Assembly: GCF_019550915.1 (NCBI RefSeq)
Contig: NZ_JAHWCI010000008.1
Coordinates: 558,001 to 622,000, forward strand
DNA length: 64,000 nucleotides
From: Mumia sp. zg.B17
Lineage (GTDB): Bacteria; Actinomycetota; Actinomycetes; Propionibacteriales; Nocardioidaceae
Reading direction: 5' to 3'
A program made the position numbers and the translations under genes. This document shows positions 17,931 through 25,355 of this stretch, piece after piece. Below the pieces are notes generated by a model that saw only the letters and a list, made by a program, of their open reading frames with translations, did no database searches and was not told where the DNA came from. Numbering within the stretch: the first letter of the stretch is position 1; the number at the start of each line of letters is the position of its first letter.

Positions 17931-18937
17931 CCCCCGGCGAGCTCCCGCTGGTCCGGCAGCAGGGCCGCGTCGTGCCGCAGCCACGCGTCGACCGCGTCGT
18001 ACGCCCTGCTGCGCGGCTCCTCGCGCGACAGGAAGACGTCGTGACGGGCACCCTCGATCGGGACCACCCGGGTGTCGCCGCCCAGGCACCCGGACCACCG
18101 CGCGATCTGGCGGACGTCGAGGACGGCATCGGCGGAGTCGACGTCCTCGGAGTATCGCGAGGTGAAGTGCGAGCGCGTCGACCGCAGGACCAGCGCCGGG
18201 ACGCCGATGTCGAGTCCACGGTGCAGCCGCGCGTGACCGACGCGGACGGCGCGGAGCCACCCGAACGTGACCGGGAAGCCGTTGAGCGGCTTCCAGGCCG
18301 TGTCGAAGTCCCACTCACCGTGGTGCGAGGCCGCGAGGCTGGTCCCGTACGCGTCGCTGGGCGCCAGCTTGACCGGCGCCGTCGGCTTGACTCGACCGAC
18401 GGCCCTGATCGCCTGGGTGCCGACCGAGCGCAGGTAGGCCGCACCGTGAAGGTCGAACCACGGGCTGTTGAGGACGAGACCGGACACGCCGCCGGCTCGC
18501 CCGGCGCTCGCCCGACGCCGACGGTCGAGCCACAGCGGAAGGATCAGGCCGCCCGTCGAGTGCGCCGCCAGGAGGACGTCGGCACCGGTCTCCTCACGCA
18601 CGACGGCGAGCGCCCGCTCGAGCTCCTCGTCGTAGAGCGCGAGGTCGGAGACGAAGTGGGCGGTGTGGCTGGGCTGCAACGAGCGGCCGCACTTGCGCAG
18701 GTCGAGGGCGTAGAAGGCGAACCCGCGCTCGGCGAAGAAGTCGGCCAGCTCGGTCTGAAAGAAGTAGTCGCTGAAGCCGTGGACGTACAGCACCGCCCCC
18801 TTCGCGTCCTCACCGTCGCGCGGGACACGTCGGACGAGCGTGGCGTCGATGGCCCCCTCACCGTCAGGGTCGGGCCCGAGGTCGATCCGCCGTTGCTCGT
18901 AGCCGTCACCAAGGATGTCGGGCCGCCAGCTGCTCAT
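17927..18937 (-). CDS. alpha/beta hydrolase (serine aminopeptidase S33 / lysophospholipase-like)
   Basis: Cytosolic hydrolase of 336 aa. After YVHGFSDYFFQ (oxyanion-hole HG) comes the nucleophile elbow HSTGG, a degenerate GxSxG; the Asp/His of the triad are probably in the VLDV and GARHDVFLS segments near the C-terminus. Substrate unknown; monoacylglycerol-lipase-like S33 enzymes are the closest pattern. It lies 12 bp after dnaX and overlaps pabBCA by 4 bp (ATGA), so the three form one operon. Confidence 0.87.
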   Translation of the reverse strand: MSSWRPDILGDGYEQRRIDLGPDPDGEGAIDATLVRRVPRDGEDAKGAVLYVHGFSDYFFQTELADFFAERGFAFYALDLRKCGRSLQPSHTAHFVSDLALYDEELERALAVVREETGADVLLAAHSTGGLILPLWLDRRRRASAGRAGGVSGLVLNSPWFDLHGAAYLRSVGTQAIRAVGRVKPTAPVKLAPSDAYGTSLAASHHGEWDFDTAWKPLNGFPVTFGWLRAVRVGHARLHRGLDIGVPALVLRSTRSHFTSRYSEDVDSADAVLDVRQIARWSGCLGGDTRVVPIEGARHDVFLSREEPRSRAYDAVDAWLRHDAALLPDQRELAGG

Positions 18938-18949
18938 CGTGCTCCTCTG

Positions 18950-20944
18950 TCAGTCGTGCGGGATCTCGCTGATGACCTGGGCCCCGAGCGTTCTGCTGAG
19001 GAGCTCCTCGTGGGAGAGGCCGTCGTTCTCCATCGCGGGGTCGTCGACCTTGGCATGGAGGTCGGGGTCGTAGGCCTCGGGGCGCGCCGAGTCGTCACGC
19101 AGGCTGGCTCGCGCGGCCGCGATGGCGTCCGCGCTCGCGCGCTCACGAGGCGGCGGAGCCGTCGGCGGGGCGGGTGAGGGCTCCGGCATCGCCGGTGCCG
19201 CGGCAGCCTGAGGAGCGGAGCCGGTCGAGCCCGTCGGGGGCGCCGCGGACTCGTCAGGGCCGCGCGGCGTCGACCCGGCTCGCGCCGGAGCGGCCCCGCC
19301 TCCGGCGCTGGGGTCGACGATCGCCTCGACGCGCCACGTGCCTCCGAGCACGTCGACGAGCGCCTGGACGAGGATCGCGTCGGAGCCGCTGCGGGCGAAC
19401 GAGTCCCGTGCGCCGCTGTTGACGAGCCCGATGGTGAGCGTGGTGCCCTCGAGCGAGTGGACCTGGGCGTTCTGGCTGAGCATCACCCAGGTGAAGCGCC
19501 GAATGACGCGCACCTTGTCGAGGATGTCGGGCCACAGACGGCGCACGTCGGCCACTCCGGGCGTGCCGGGCGGTGCGGGCTCGGTGTGCTCGGCGGCCGC
19601 GGGGGGCGCCTCCTCGACCGCCGGCGCGGGAGCCGCCGGCCTCGCGGCCTCGGTGGGTGCAGGCGCCGGCGCCGGAGTCCTTGTCGGAGTCGGAGTGGGC
19701 GCGGGAGTCGGAGTGGACGCGGGGGCCTGCGCGGGGGCCGGCGCGGGACGCTCGACCGGTGGCGGACCGTCTCCCACGATCGACAGGCGCCGCTCGATCC
19801 GGTCGAGGCGGGCCTGCACGCCGTCAGGTGTGGCGTCAGCGCCCGGCAGGAGGATGCGGGCGCACATCAGCTCGAGCAGGAGACGCGGGGCGGTCGCACC
19901 CCGCAGCTCGGTCAGGCCGGCGCTGACGACGTCGGCGGCACGGGTCAGGTCGGCGCGGCCGAACCGCGCGGCCTGGTTCTCGATGCGCTCGCCACGGTCG
20001 CCTGCGATGTCGATGAGGCCCATGCCGATGGCGTCGGGCACGTTGGCCACGATCACCAGGTCACGCAGCCGTTGGAGGAGGTCCTCGGCGAACCGGCGCG
20101 GGTCCTGCCCGGTCTCCACGACCTTGTCGACGGCCGCGAACACCGCGCCGCCGTCGCCCGCCGCGAACGCGTCGATGACCTCGTCGAGGAGCGAGTCGGG
20201 CGTGTAGCCGAGCAGCGACGCGGCGAGGTCGTACGTGACCCCGTCGTCGGACGCCCCGGCGATGAGCTGGTCGAGCACGCTGAGGGTGTCGCGGACGGAT
20301 CCGCCGCCGGCGCGCACGATCAGCGGAAGCGCCGTCGCCTCGAGCGGAACACCCTCCGTACGGCCGAGCTCCTCGAGGTAGGAGGTGAGGGTCTTGGGCG
20401 GCACCAGCCGGAACGGGTAGTGGTGGGTCCGGGACCTGATCGTGCCGATGACCTTCTCGGGCTCGGTCGTCGCGAAGATGAACTTCAGGTGCGGAGGTGG
20501 CTCCTCGACGAGCTTGAGCAGGGCGTTGAAGCCCTGGCTCGAGACCATGTGGGCCTCGTCGATGATGTAGACCTTGTAGCGGCTGTTGACGGGAGCGAAG
20601 AACGCCCGCTCGCGCAGGTCGCGGGCGTCGTCGACGCCACCGTGGCTGGCGGCGTCGATCTCGATGACGTCGAGGCTCCCCGGGCCTCCGCGCGCGAGGT
20701 CGCGGCAGCTCTGGCACTCGCCGCACGGGTCGGCGACCGGGGCCTTCTCGCAGTTGAGCGCGCGGGCGAGGATGCGCGCACTCGTCGTCTTGCCGCAGCC
20801 GCGGGGGCCGGAGAAGAGGTAGGCGTGGTTGACGCGGTTGTTGGCGAGCGCGTGCCGCAGCGGGTCGGTCACGTGCGACTGGCCGATCACCTCGGCGAAC
20901 GTCTCCGGGCGATAGCGCCGGTACAAGGCCATGGGTTCGTCCAC
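18950..20944 (-). CDS. dnaX: DNA polymerase III subunits gamma and tau
   Basis: Clamp-loader ATPase of 664 aa. The N-terminus LYRRYRPETFAEVIGQ is diagnostic, followed by Walker A GPRGCGKTTSAR, the zinc-binding Cys cluster (PCGECQSC), DEAH box (IIDEAHMVS) and the sensor-1 region. Residues about 395-455 are a Pro/Ala/Thr-rich linker encoded by short GC-rich repeats; the tau-like C-terminus follows. GTG 20944 (or ATG 20932) is the start. No slippery A-run for frameshifting was seen. The SRP RNA and a peroxidase-like gene lie upstream on the same strand. Confidence 0.97.
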   Translation of the reverse strand: MDEPMALYRRYRPETFAEVIGQSHVTDPLRHALANNRVNHAYLFSGPRGCGKTTSARILARALNCEKAPVADPCGECQSCRDLARGGPGSLDVIEIDAASHGGVDDARDLRERAFFAPVNSRYKVYIIDEAHMVSSQGFNALLKLVEEPPPHLKFIFATTEPEKVIGTIRSRTHHYPFRLVPPKTLTSYLEELGRTEGVPLEATALPLIVRAGGGSVRDTLSVLDQLIAGASDDGVTYDLAASLLGYTPDSLLDEVIDAFAAGDGGAVFAAVDKVVETGQDPRRFAEDLLQRLRDLVIVANVPDAIGMGLIDIAGDRGERIENQAARFGRADLTRAADVVSAGLTELRGATAPRLLLELMCARILLPGADATPDGVQARLDRIERRLSIVGDGPPPVERPAPAPAQAPASTPTPAPTPTPTRTPAPAPAPTEAARPAAPAPAVEEAPPAAAEHTEPAPPGTPGVADVRRLWPDILDKVRVIRRFTWVMLSQNAQVHSLEGTTLTIGLVNSGARDSFARSGSDAILVQALVDVLGGTWRVEAIVDPSAGGGAAPARAGSTPRGPDESAAPPTGSTGSAPQAAAAPAMPEPSPAPPTAPPPRERASADAIAAARASLRDDSARPEAYDPDLHAKVDDPAMENDGLSHEELLSRTLGAQVISEIPHD

Positions 20945-21017
20945 GCGTCAACCCTAACGATCGTCCCTGACGTCCGAACCGCCCTGTCGTGTGCACCGTG
21001 ATCGCCGTGCGATGCGC

Positions 21018-21055
21018 AAGGCCCCGCGACACGCGCATCGGCGTCGCGGGGCCTT
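21018..21055 (-). terminator. strong GC-rich hairpin upstream of dnaX
   Basis: Perfect 13-bp arms AAGGCCCCGCGAC (21018-21030) and GTCGCGGGGCCTT (21043-21055) with a 12-nt loop. No clear U-run follows on either strand. On the minus strand it lies 203 bp beyond the stop of the peroxidase-like gene and before dnaX, so it may end that transcript or a small RNA made from the intervening stretch. Confidence 0.6.
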
Positions 21056-21196
21056 CCGGGGGTTTGCATCTACGCACGGCGCCCGAGGCGCACCTGCACT
21101 GTCCTACCGTGCGATCCGGACACCGTGCAAGGGTCCAGAGAAGAGAACTTCGACCTTTTCGCGTCGTCCAGAGGGTCGTACACAGAACGTGCTTCA

Positions 21197-21236
21197 CCAT
21201 CCACAGATCGCGGCCGTTATCCACATTTTCCCCACA
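21197..21236 (+). promoter_or_regulatory. cluster of DnaA-box-like sites upstream of dnaX
   Basis: A perfect DnaA box, TTATCCACA (21217-21225), is flanked in the same orientation by CCATCCACA (21197-21205) and TTCCCCACA (21228-21236), each with two mismatches. The 203-bp gap between the peroxidase-like gene and the hairpin holds no convincing ORF. The sites could allow DnaA to control nearby transcription or could titrate DnaA; three boxes are too few for a normal oriC. Confidence 0.5.
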
Positions 21237-21258
21237 GGCGGCAAGGGGCTTGGACGGG

Positions 21259-21840
21259 CTACTCGGCGGCGACCGGCCGTCCGTACGCGACCGCAGCGAC
21301 GACCTCCTCGGGCGCACCGACGACGAGCTGTCGGTCAGGCTCCGCACCCAGCGCGTCGTTGACGGTCGAGAAGGCGAGCCGTTGTGCGACGAAGGCCGTC
21401 GCCTCGAAGATCTCGCGGTCACCCAGCCCGACGGCGCGCAACCGCGCGACGTCCTCCGCGGTCGTCGCGTTCGGGTCCTGGACCACGACAGTGGCCCATG
21501 CCGCGAGGGCACGGGTCCGCGGTGCGAGTGCGTCGACGGCGCCACTGAGCACGCCGGCCGCCGTCGCCGTACCGGCCAGGCTCGCCAGCCGACGGCCCCA
21601 GGCGAGGGCACAGTACGAGTCGTGGCGCGCCGCCGCGGTCGCCGCGACGAGCACGGCGCGGTCCTCGTCGGTCAAGGCGCTGTCGCGGCTGACGGCCGCG
21701 CGTGCTGCCGTGGCCGCGTCGTTCACGTCGGGCCGCCACGCCCACAGACGGGTCAGGTTGTTGACGTACCCGTCGGACTCGAGGTCGGCGTCGTAGAGGG
21801 CGCGCACCGGGTCGTCGTGCGGAGGCTCGTCGAGGAACAT
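21259..21840 (-). CDS. AhpD/carboxymuconolactone decarboxylase-like (peroxidase-related) protein
   Basis: All-helical 193-aa protein with the AhpD-like core (VLVAATAAARHDSYCALAWGRRLASLAG). The redox CxxC of AhpD is reduced to a single Cys in SYCALAW, so classical peroxidase reductase activity is doubtful. ATG 21840 (MFLDEPPHDD) fits family length; an upstream reading would run into the SRP RNA. It sits between the SRP RNA and dnaX on the same strand. Confidence 0.75.
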   Translation of the reverse strand: MFLDEPPHDDPVRALYDADLESDGYVNNLTRLWAWRPDVNDAATAARAAVSRDSALTDEDRAVLVAATAAARHDSYCALAWGRRLASLAGTATAAGVLSGAVDALAPRTRALAAWATVVVQDPNATTAEDVARLRAVGLGDREIFEATAFVAQRLAFSTVNDALGAEPDRQLVVGAPEEVVAAVAYGRPVAAE

Positions 21841-21932
21841 CAACCCAGCATGCCCTCCGTGCCGAGCACCGAGCACGGACTTGCACGTCCCGCGCGGTTC
21901 CCTCCCGAGCTCCTGCGTCCGGACATGAAAAG

Positions 21933-22018
21933 GTCCCTCGCGCACCCGATAGAGCTCACTTACCCTTGCTGCCTTCCGGCCCTGGGGGAGTTGGGCGAGA
22001 TACCGCCGCGCGAGGGAC
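21933..22018 (-). ncRNA. ffs: signal recognition particle RNA, small bacterial type
   Basis: The minus strand carries the conserved SRP domain IV core: GGGCCGGAAGGCAGCAAGGG with its GGAA tetraloop, followed by TAAGTGAG. Closing arms GTCCCTCGCGC (21933-21943) and GCGCGAGGGAC (22008-22018) pair perfectly, defining a hairpin of about 86 nt, the size of Alu-less SRP RNAs. The exact 5' and 3' ends may extend a few bases. Location just upstream of dnaX is common in Gram-positive bacteria. Confidence 0.92.
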
Positions 22019-22114
22019 TTCAGTCATCGTACCGAGACCGCTCAAGCACGCGGAAGCGGGGCATCCCCTCCCCCTGATTTCGGCCCGGCCCGACCCAACA
22101 GGTAACCTGCTCGC

Positions 22115-22199
22115 GGAGGATTCGCATAGTGGCCTAGTGCGCACGCTTGGAAAGCGTGTTGGGTTAACGCCCTCAGGGGTTCGAATCCCCTATCCTCCG
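22115..22199 (+). tRNA. tRNA-Ser (GGA anticodon)
   Basis: 85-nt class II tRNA. Acceptor arms GGAGGAT (22115-22121) and ATCCTCC (22192-22198) pair; the anticodon stem-loop CACGCTTGGAAAGCGTG has GGA; a long variable arm and GGTTCGAATCC T-loop follow. Discriminator is G22199 and CCA is encoded at 22200-22202. It reads UCC/UCU serine codons. Confidence 0.97.
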
Positions 22200-22208
22200 C
22201 CACACCGA

Positions 22209-22243
22209 CGAAGGCCCGGACCGCGCTGCGGCCCGGGCCTTCG
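22209..22243 (+). terminator. terminator hairpin after tRNA-Ser(GGA)
   Basis: Arms CGAAGGCCCGG (22209-22219) and CCGGGCCTTCG (22233-22243) form a perfect 11-bp stem immediately after the encoded CCA. The stem also faces the end of the convergent DUF6351 gene (stop at 22256), so it may work in both directions. Confidence 0.75.
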
Positions 22244-22255
22244 TGCACGTCGGCC

Positions 22256-24382
22256 TCAGAACCTCTGCCACGGACGAGCCGCCGGGGCCCAGCCGCGAGA
22301 CTTCTTGGTGTAGTCGCACACGCCGTCGGGGAAGGCTGCCCGCATCCGCGACCGCTGCGCGGACGTGAACGCGACGCCGTAGTCCGACCAGCGGATCGGC
22401 CGCAGCGCGCAGGCCACGATGTCCTGGGTCATGGGCTGCCCGGCAACCTGACGCGGGTTGGAGCCGATCCGGTAGACGGAGCTGCACGCATCGCCACCCG
22501 CCTCCCAGTCGGTCGGCACGAGGCGACCGTCGGGCAGCCAGCAGGAGTCGGTGAGGGCAGCGGGCTTGTTGCGCACGACCTTGGCAGCCTTCGACCCCCG
22601 ACGGTCGTCGCCACCGATCGCCGTCAGCCAGTCCTCCATCGACTGCAGCGCCTGCGCCGAGGCCGCCGCGGCCAGCTCCGGCACCGGCAGGTACGCCACG
22701 ATCACCTGGTTGTCCGCGTCCCCGTTGGCCTTGCGCAACCGATCGCGCATCACGAAGGACCACTCGGCGGTGTGGAAGTTGGCAGGGACGCCCGCCACGT
22801 CGGCGTACGTGCGGAGATCGATGATCGGCGTCTCCGCGAGACCGCGGGACGCCGTGTTGAGCATGCCGTACCGGTACGACGCCCGGACCGCCCGCAGGTC
22901 GGCGCGGCTGCGTTCGGGGACCACGGCGCCGGCCGGGTCGTAGCCGCCGATGCGCTCGTTGAGCGTGACGAACTGCTCCGCATCGATCGCGCCGGACCTC
23001 AGCGCCTCGAGCCCGTACTGCTGGCCGATGTTGTCGAGCGGGCTGCGCGCGAAGCCGGTGCGCGGGTCCCGTCCGACCTGGTTGACGAACTGCTCCATGG
23101 CCGCACACCGGATGCCGTCGGGGTTGGTGACGGGATCCCAGCGAGCCTCGACCGGGATGATCGGCGGGCACGAGTCCGTGGCGGTGAGCCGGTTCCCGAA
23201 CGCCACGTCCCACGACTGGCAGCTGCTCGCGTTGAGGAACCCGGTCACGGCACGCTTCTGCTCCGGGGTCCACGACGCGCCCTCGCCGGCGTAGAAGCGC
23301 TGCAGGAGGCGGCAGTCGGCGTTGACGCCGTTGGTGCTGACGACGTCGGGGAAGCTGATGCTCGGGATGATGCCGTCGACGATCCCGGGGTAGGTCTCCG
23401 CGATCGTGTACTGCTGGATCGCCCCGCCCGAGCCACCCCACCCGATCGTGTGCACCGGGACGCCGTACGTCTCGACGACGTGCTCCTTGACCATCATCGC
23501 CGTCTCGGCCGAGATGATCGGGCTGCAGTTGTTGTCGAGGACGTTGAGGGACGACGACGCGACCACGTAGCCCTTGGCCAGCATCGTGGCATCGAGGACG
23601 CCGCCGGTGGCCGCACCCTGGTGGTAGCCGCCGTTGCAGCCGCCCCCGAAGGTGTAGACGATCCGGTCGTTCCAGGTCGACTCGGGTGCCGTCGGCGACG
23701 GGTCGGTGCCGTCGTAGATTCCGGCGACCTGGTAGACCGCCCGGTTGATCGTGCCGGTCTCGAGCCGCACCACGAACGGGACGGTCCTGCCGCCGACGGT
23801 CACGGTTGCCGCGTCGGCGGGGACCTGGCTCGGGTCGGCGAGCGGCTTGAAGCTGCTCCCGGACCGGTACTGGTAGGTGACCTTGGTCGGAGCCTCGCAG
23901 TCGGGCTGCTGCGCCGGCGCGAGGCCGTACGCCTCGGTCTCGCAGTAGAACGGCTTCTGCTGCGGCCCCGACAGGAGGGGACCCGTGAGATCGTGGTTGG
24001 TGACGACCTCGGCGGCCATCGACCAGCCGCGGTGGACGGTGACGACGTTGCGTCCCTTGCGCAGCCCGGTCACGAGACCGGTGCGGCTGCCGTCGGCTTG
24101 CGCGACGAGCGAGGTCTTCGTACGCCGGCCGTTCACCAGCAGCGTCACCCGCGCGTCGGCGGCGGCTCCGGTGACCCGGACGAGGACGTCGCCACCGCTG
24201 ACGAGGTCGGCTCGCGGGTTGGAGACCGTCTCGACCGCGAGGCGGCCCTTGCCCCCGCCGTGGGAACCGGGAGAGCCGTGCGCCTCCAGGGATCCGCTGG
24301 CCGGCGACGGGGCCGTCAGCACGAGTCCCGAGACCAGCAACCCGAGCGTCGGAGCCATGAACGTCGAACGCCTCAACCTCAT
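22256..24382 (-). CDS. secreted DUF6351 family protein, probable alpha/beta hydrolase
   Basis: Exported 708-aa protein. Residues 1-35 form a Sec signal (MRLRRSTFMAPTLGLLVSGLVLTAP...). An N-terminal Ig-like segment (about 45-125) precedes a large domain with a nucleophile-elbow-like GWGGSGGAIQQ near residue 316 and several Cys that could pair outside the cell. Substrate is unknown; polyester or oligomer hydrolases are a guess. ATG 24382 has GAGAGG upstream; the TTG two codons earlier is less likely. It is convergent with tRNA-Ser. Confidence 0.82.
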   Translation of the reverse strand: MRLRRSTFMAPTLGLLVSGLVLTAPSPASGSLEAHGSPGSHGGGKGRLAVETVSNPRADLVSGGDVLVRVTGAAADARVTLLVNGRRTKTSLVAQADGSRTGLVTGLRKGRNVVTVHRGWSMAAEVVTNHDLTGPLLSGPQQKPFYCETEAYGLAPAQQPDCEAPTKVTYQYRSGSSFKPLADPSQVPADAATVTVGGRTVPFVVRLETGTINRAVYQVAGIYDGTDPSPTAPESTWNDRIVYTFGGGCNGGYHQGAATGGVLDATMLAKGYVVASSSLNVLDNNCSPIISAETAMMVKEHVVETYGVPVHTIGWGGSGGAIQQYTIAETYPGIVDGIIPSISFPDVVSTNGVNADCRLLQRFYAGEGASWTPEQKRAVTGFLNASSCQSWDVAFGNRLTATDSCPPIIPVEARWDPVTNPDGIRCAAMEQFVNQVGRDPRTGFARSPLDNIGQQYGLEALRSGAIDAEQFVTLNERIGGYDPAGAVVPERSRADLRAVRASYRYGMLNTASRGLAETPIIDLRTYADVAGVPANFHTAEWSFVMRDRLRKANGDADNQVIVAYLPVPELAAAASAQALQSMEDWLTAIGGDDRRGSKAAKVVRNKPAALTDSCWLPDGRLVPTDWEAGGDACSSVYRIGSNPRQVAGQPMTQDIVACALRPIRWSDYGVAFTSAQRSRMRAAFPDGVCDYTKKSRGWAPAARPWQRF

Positions 24383-24457
24383 GAGCAACGCCTCTCACCA
24401 CAGGGAACCGGCGCCTGCCGGAGCGGGCGTCGGCATCCCGCGGGACGACGCTAGTGT

Positions 24458-24493
24458 GTGACGTCCGTCACGTCCAGATCGCCTGACTACACT
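24458..24493 (+). promoter_or_regulatory. promoter with short palindrome before the VapB-like/LytR_C gene pair
   Basis: GTGACG-TC-CGTCAC (24458-24471) is an inverted repeat located 17 bp before a TACACT -10 element (24488-24493), which itself lies 6 bp before GTG 24500. This is the geometry of a leaderless promoter with an operator over the -35 region. It lies between two divergent genes, so it could act on either. Confidence 0.5.
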
Positions 24494-24499
24494 GCAGGG

Positions 24500-24796
24500 G
24501 TGATCTTCAGAGGAGTGGGCGAGGGGCGGCCGTACCCTGACCACGGACTGACCCAGAGCCAGTGGGCAAAACTGCCGCCCCAGCAGGTCCGGCTCGACAC
24601 GCTCACGACGGTCAAGCGCCAGCTCGACCTCGCCAGCCTCCTCGACGACGACTCCACGTTCTTCGGCGACCTGTTCCCGCACGTCGTCAGCTGGCAGGGC
24701 GAGCTCTACCTCGAGGACGGGCTGCACCGTGCCCTCCGCGCGGCGCTGCAGCAACGCCAGGTCATGCATGCCCGTATCTACGCGATGGACCGGTGA
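24500..24796 (+). CDS. conserved actinobacterial protein with ParB-like DGLHRALRA motif
   Basis: A 98-aa protein of a family that is strongly conserved in actinobacteria (motifs VGEGRPYPDHGL, PPQQVRLD, LYLEDGLHRALRAALQQRQV). Databases have labelled relatives as VapB-type antitoxins, but no toxin is adjacent; DGLHRALRA recalls the ParB/sulfiredoxin nucleotide-binding loop. GTG 24500 begins 6 bp after a TACACT -10, indicating a leaderless mRNA. It is followed by a LytR_C gene. Confidence 0.75.
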   Translation: MIFRGVGEGRPYPDHGLTQSQWAKLPPQQVRLDTLTTVKRQLDLASLLDDDSTFFGDLFPHVVSWQGELYLEDGLHRALRAALQQRQVMHARIYAMDR

Positions 24797-24798
24797 CC

Positions 24799-25335
24799 AT
24801 GACCCGCGGGCTGCGCACGTTCCTCACGATGTCGGTGCTGAGCGCCATCCTGATCGGCGGCACCTACACCGGTGTCCAGCTCCTGTTTGCCAAGGCGCCC
24901 GAGCTGCCAGACGCCGACGCGACGACCGCCTGCCGCAACCGCGTGCTGGAGCCCGGCGAGCAGATCGCGCCCAACCAGGTCCTGGTCAACGTGCTCAACG
25001 CCGGCGGCCTCTCCGGCATGGCGAACCGCACGGCGCTCAACCTCCAGGGCATCGGCTTCCTCCCCGGGACTGTCGGCAACGCACCGGAGGGCACGAGCAT
25101 CGCCAACGTCCGGGTCGTCGCCCCAGAGCCCAAGCGGGTCGACGCCCGCCTGGTCGGAGCGCAGTTCAAGGGCAAGGTGCAGTACACGAAGGGCACCCCT
25201 GAGGACGACGCCACCGTCGAGGTCTACATCGGCAAGAAGTTCAAGGGACTGAAAAAGAACCCGGTCATGGCGCTCAAGGCCAAGAACCGCGTGACCATCT
25301 GCGTGCCCACGCTGGCCGTCGACCCTGGCGCCTGA
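24799..25335 (+). CDS. LytR C-terminal (LytR_C) domain membrane protein
   Basis: A 178-aa protein with one N-terminal TM helix (FLTMSVLSAILIGGTYTGVQ) and an extracytoplasmic LytR_C domain (VLVNVLNAGGLSGMANRTALNLQGIGF ... VEVYIGKKFKGL). LytR_C modules accompany envelope polymer attachment enzymes, though no LytR-CpsA-Psr catalytic domain is present here. ATG 24799 is 2 bp after the previous stop; GTG 24793, overlapping that stop, is an alternative. Confidence 0.85.
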   Translation: MTRGLRTFLTMSVLSAILIGGTYTGVQLLFAKAPELPDADATTACRNRVLEPGEQIAPNQVLVNVLNAGGLSGMANRTALNLQGIGFLPGTVGNAPEGTSIANVRVVAPEPKRVDARLVGAQFKGKVQYTKGTPEDDATVEVYIGKKFKGLKKNPVMALKAKNRVTICVPTLAVDPGA

Positions 25336-25355
25336 CCGGGCTCTCCCCTGTCGGG

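Noticed and set aside
15873-18044. 723-codon plus-strand ORF
   Set aside because: Reverse frame of pabBCA; the opposite strand has three intact enzyme domains.
18950-20944. Programmed frameshift producing gamma subunit in dnaX
   Set aside because: No slippery A-rich heptamer or downstream stem was recognised.
21197-21236. Origin of replication
   Set aside because: Only three boxes, one perfect, and no dnaA, dnaN or AT-rich unwinding region nearby.
22772-24454. 560-codon plus-strand ORF over the DUF6351 gene
   Set aside because: No domain; the minus-strand frame has a signal peptide and a hydrolase-like motif.
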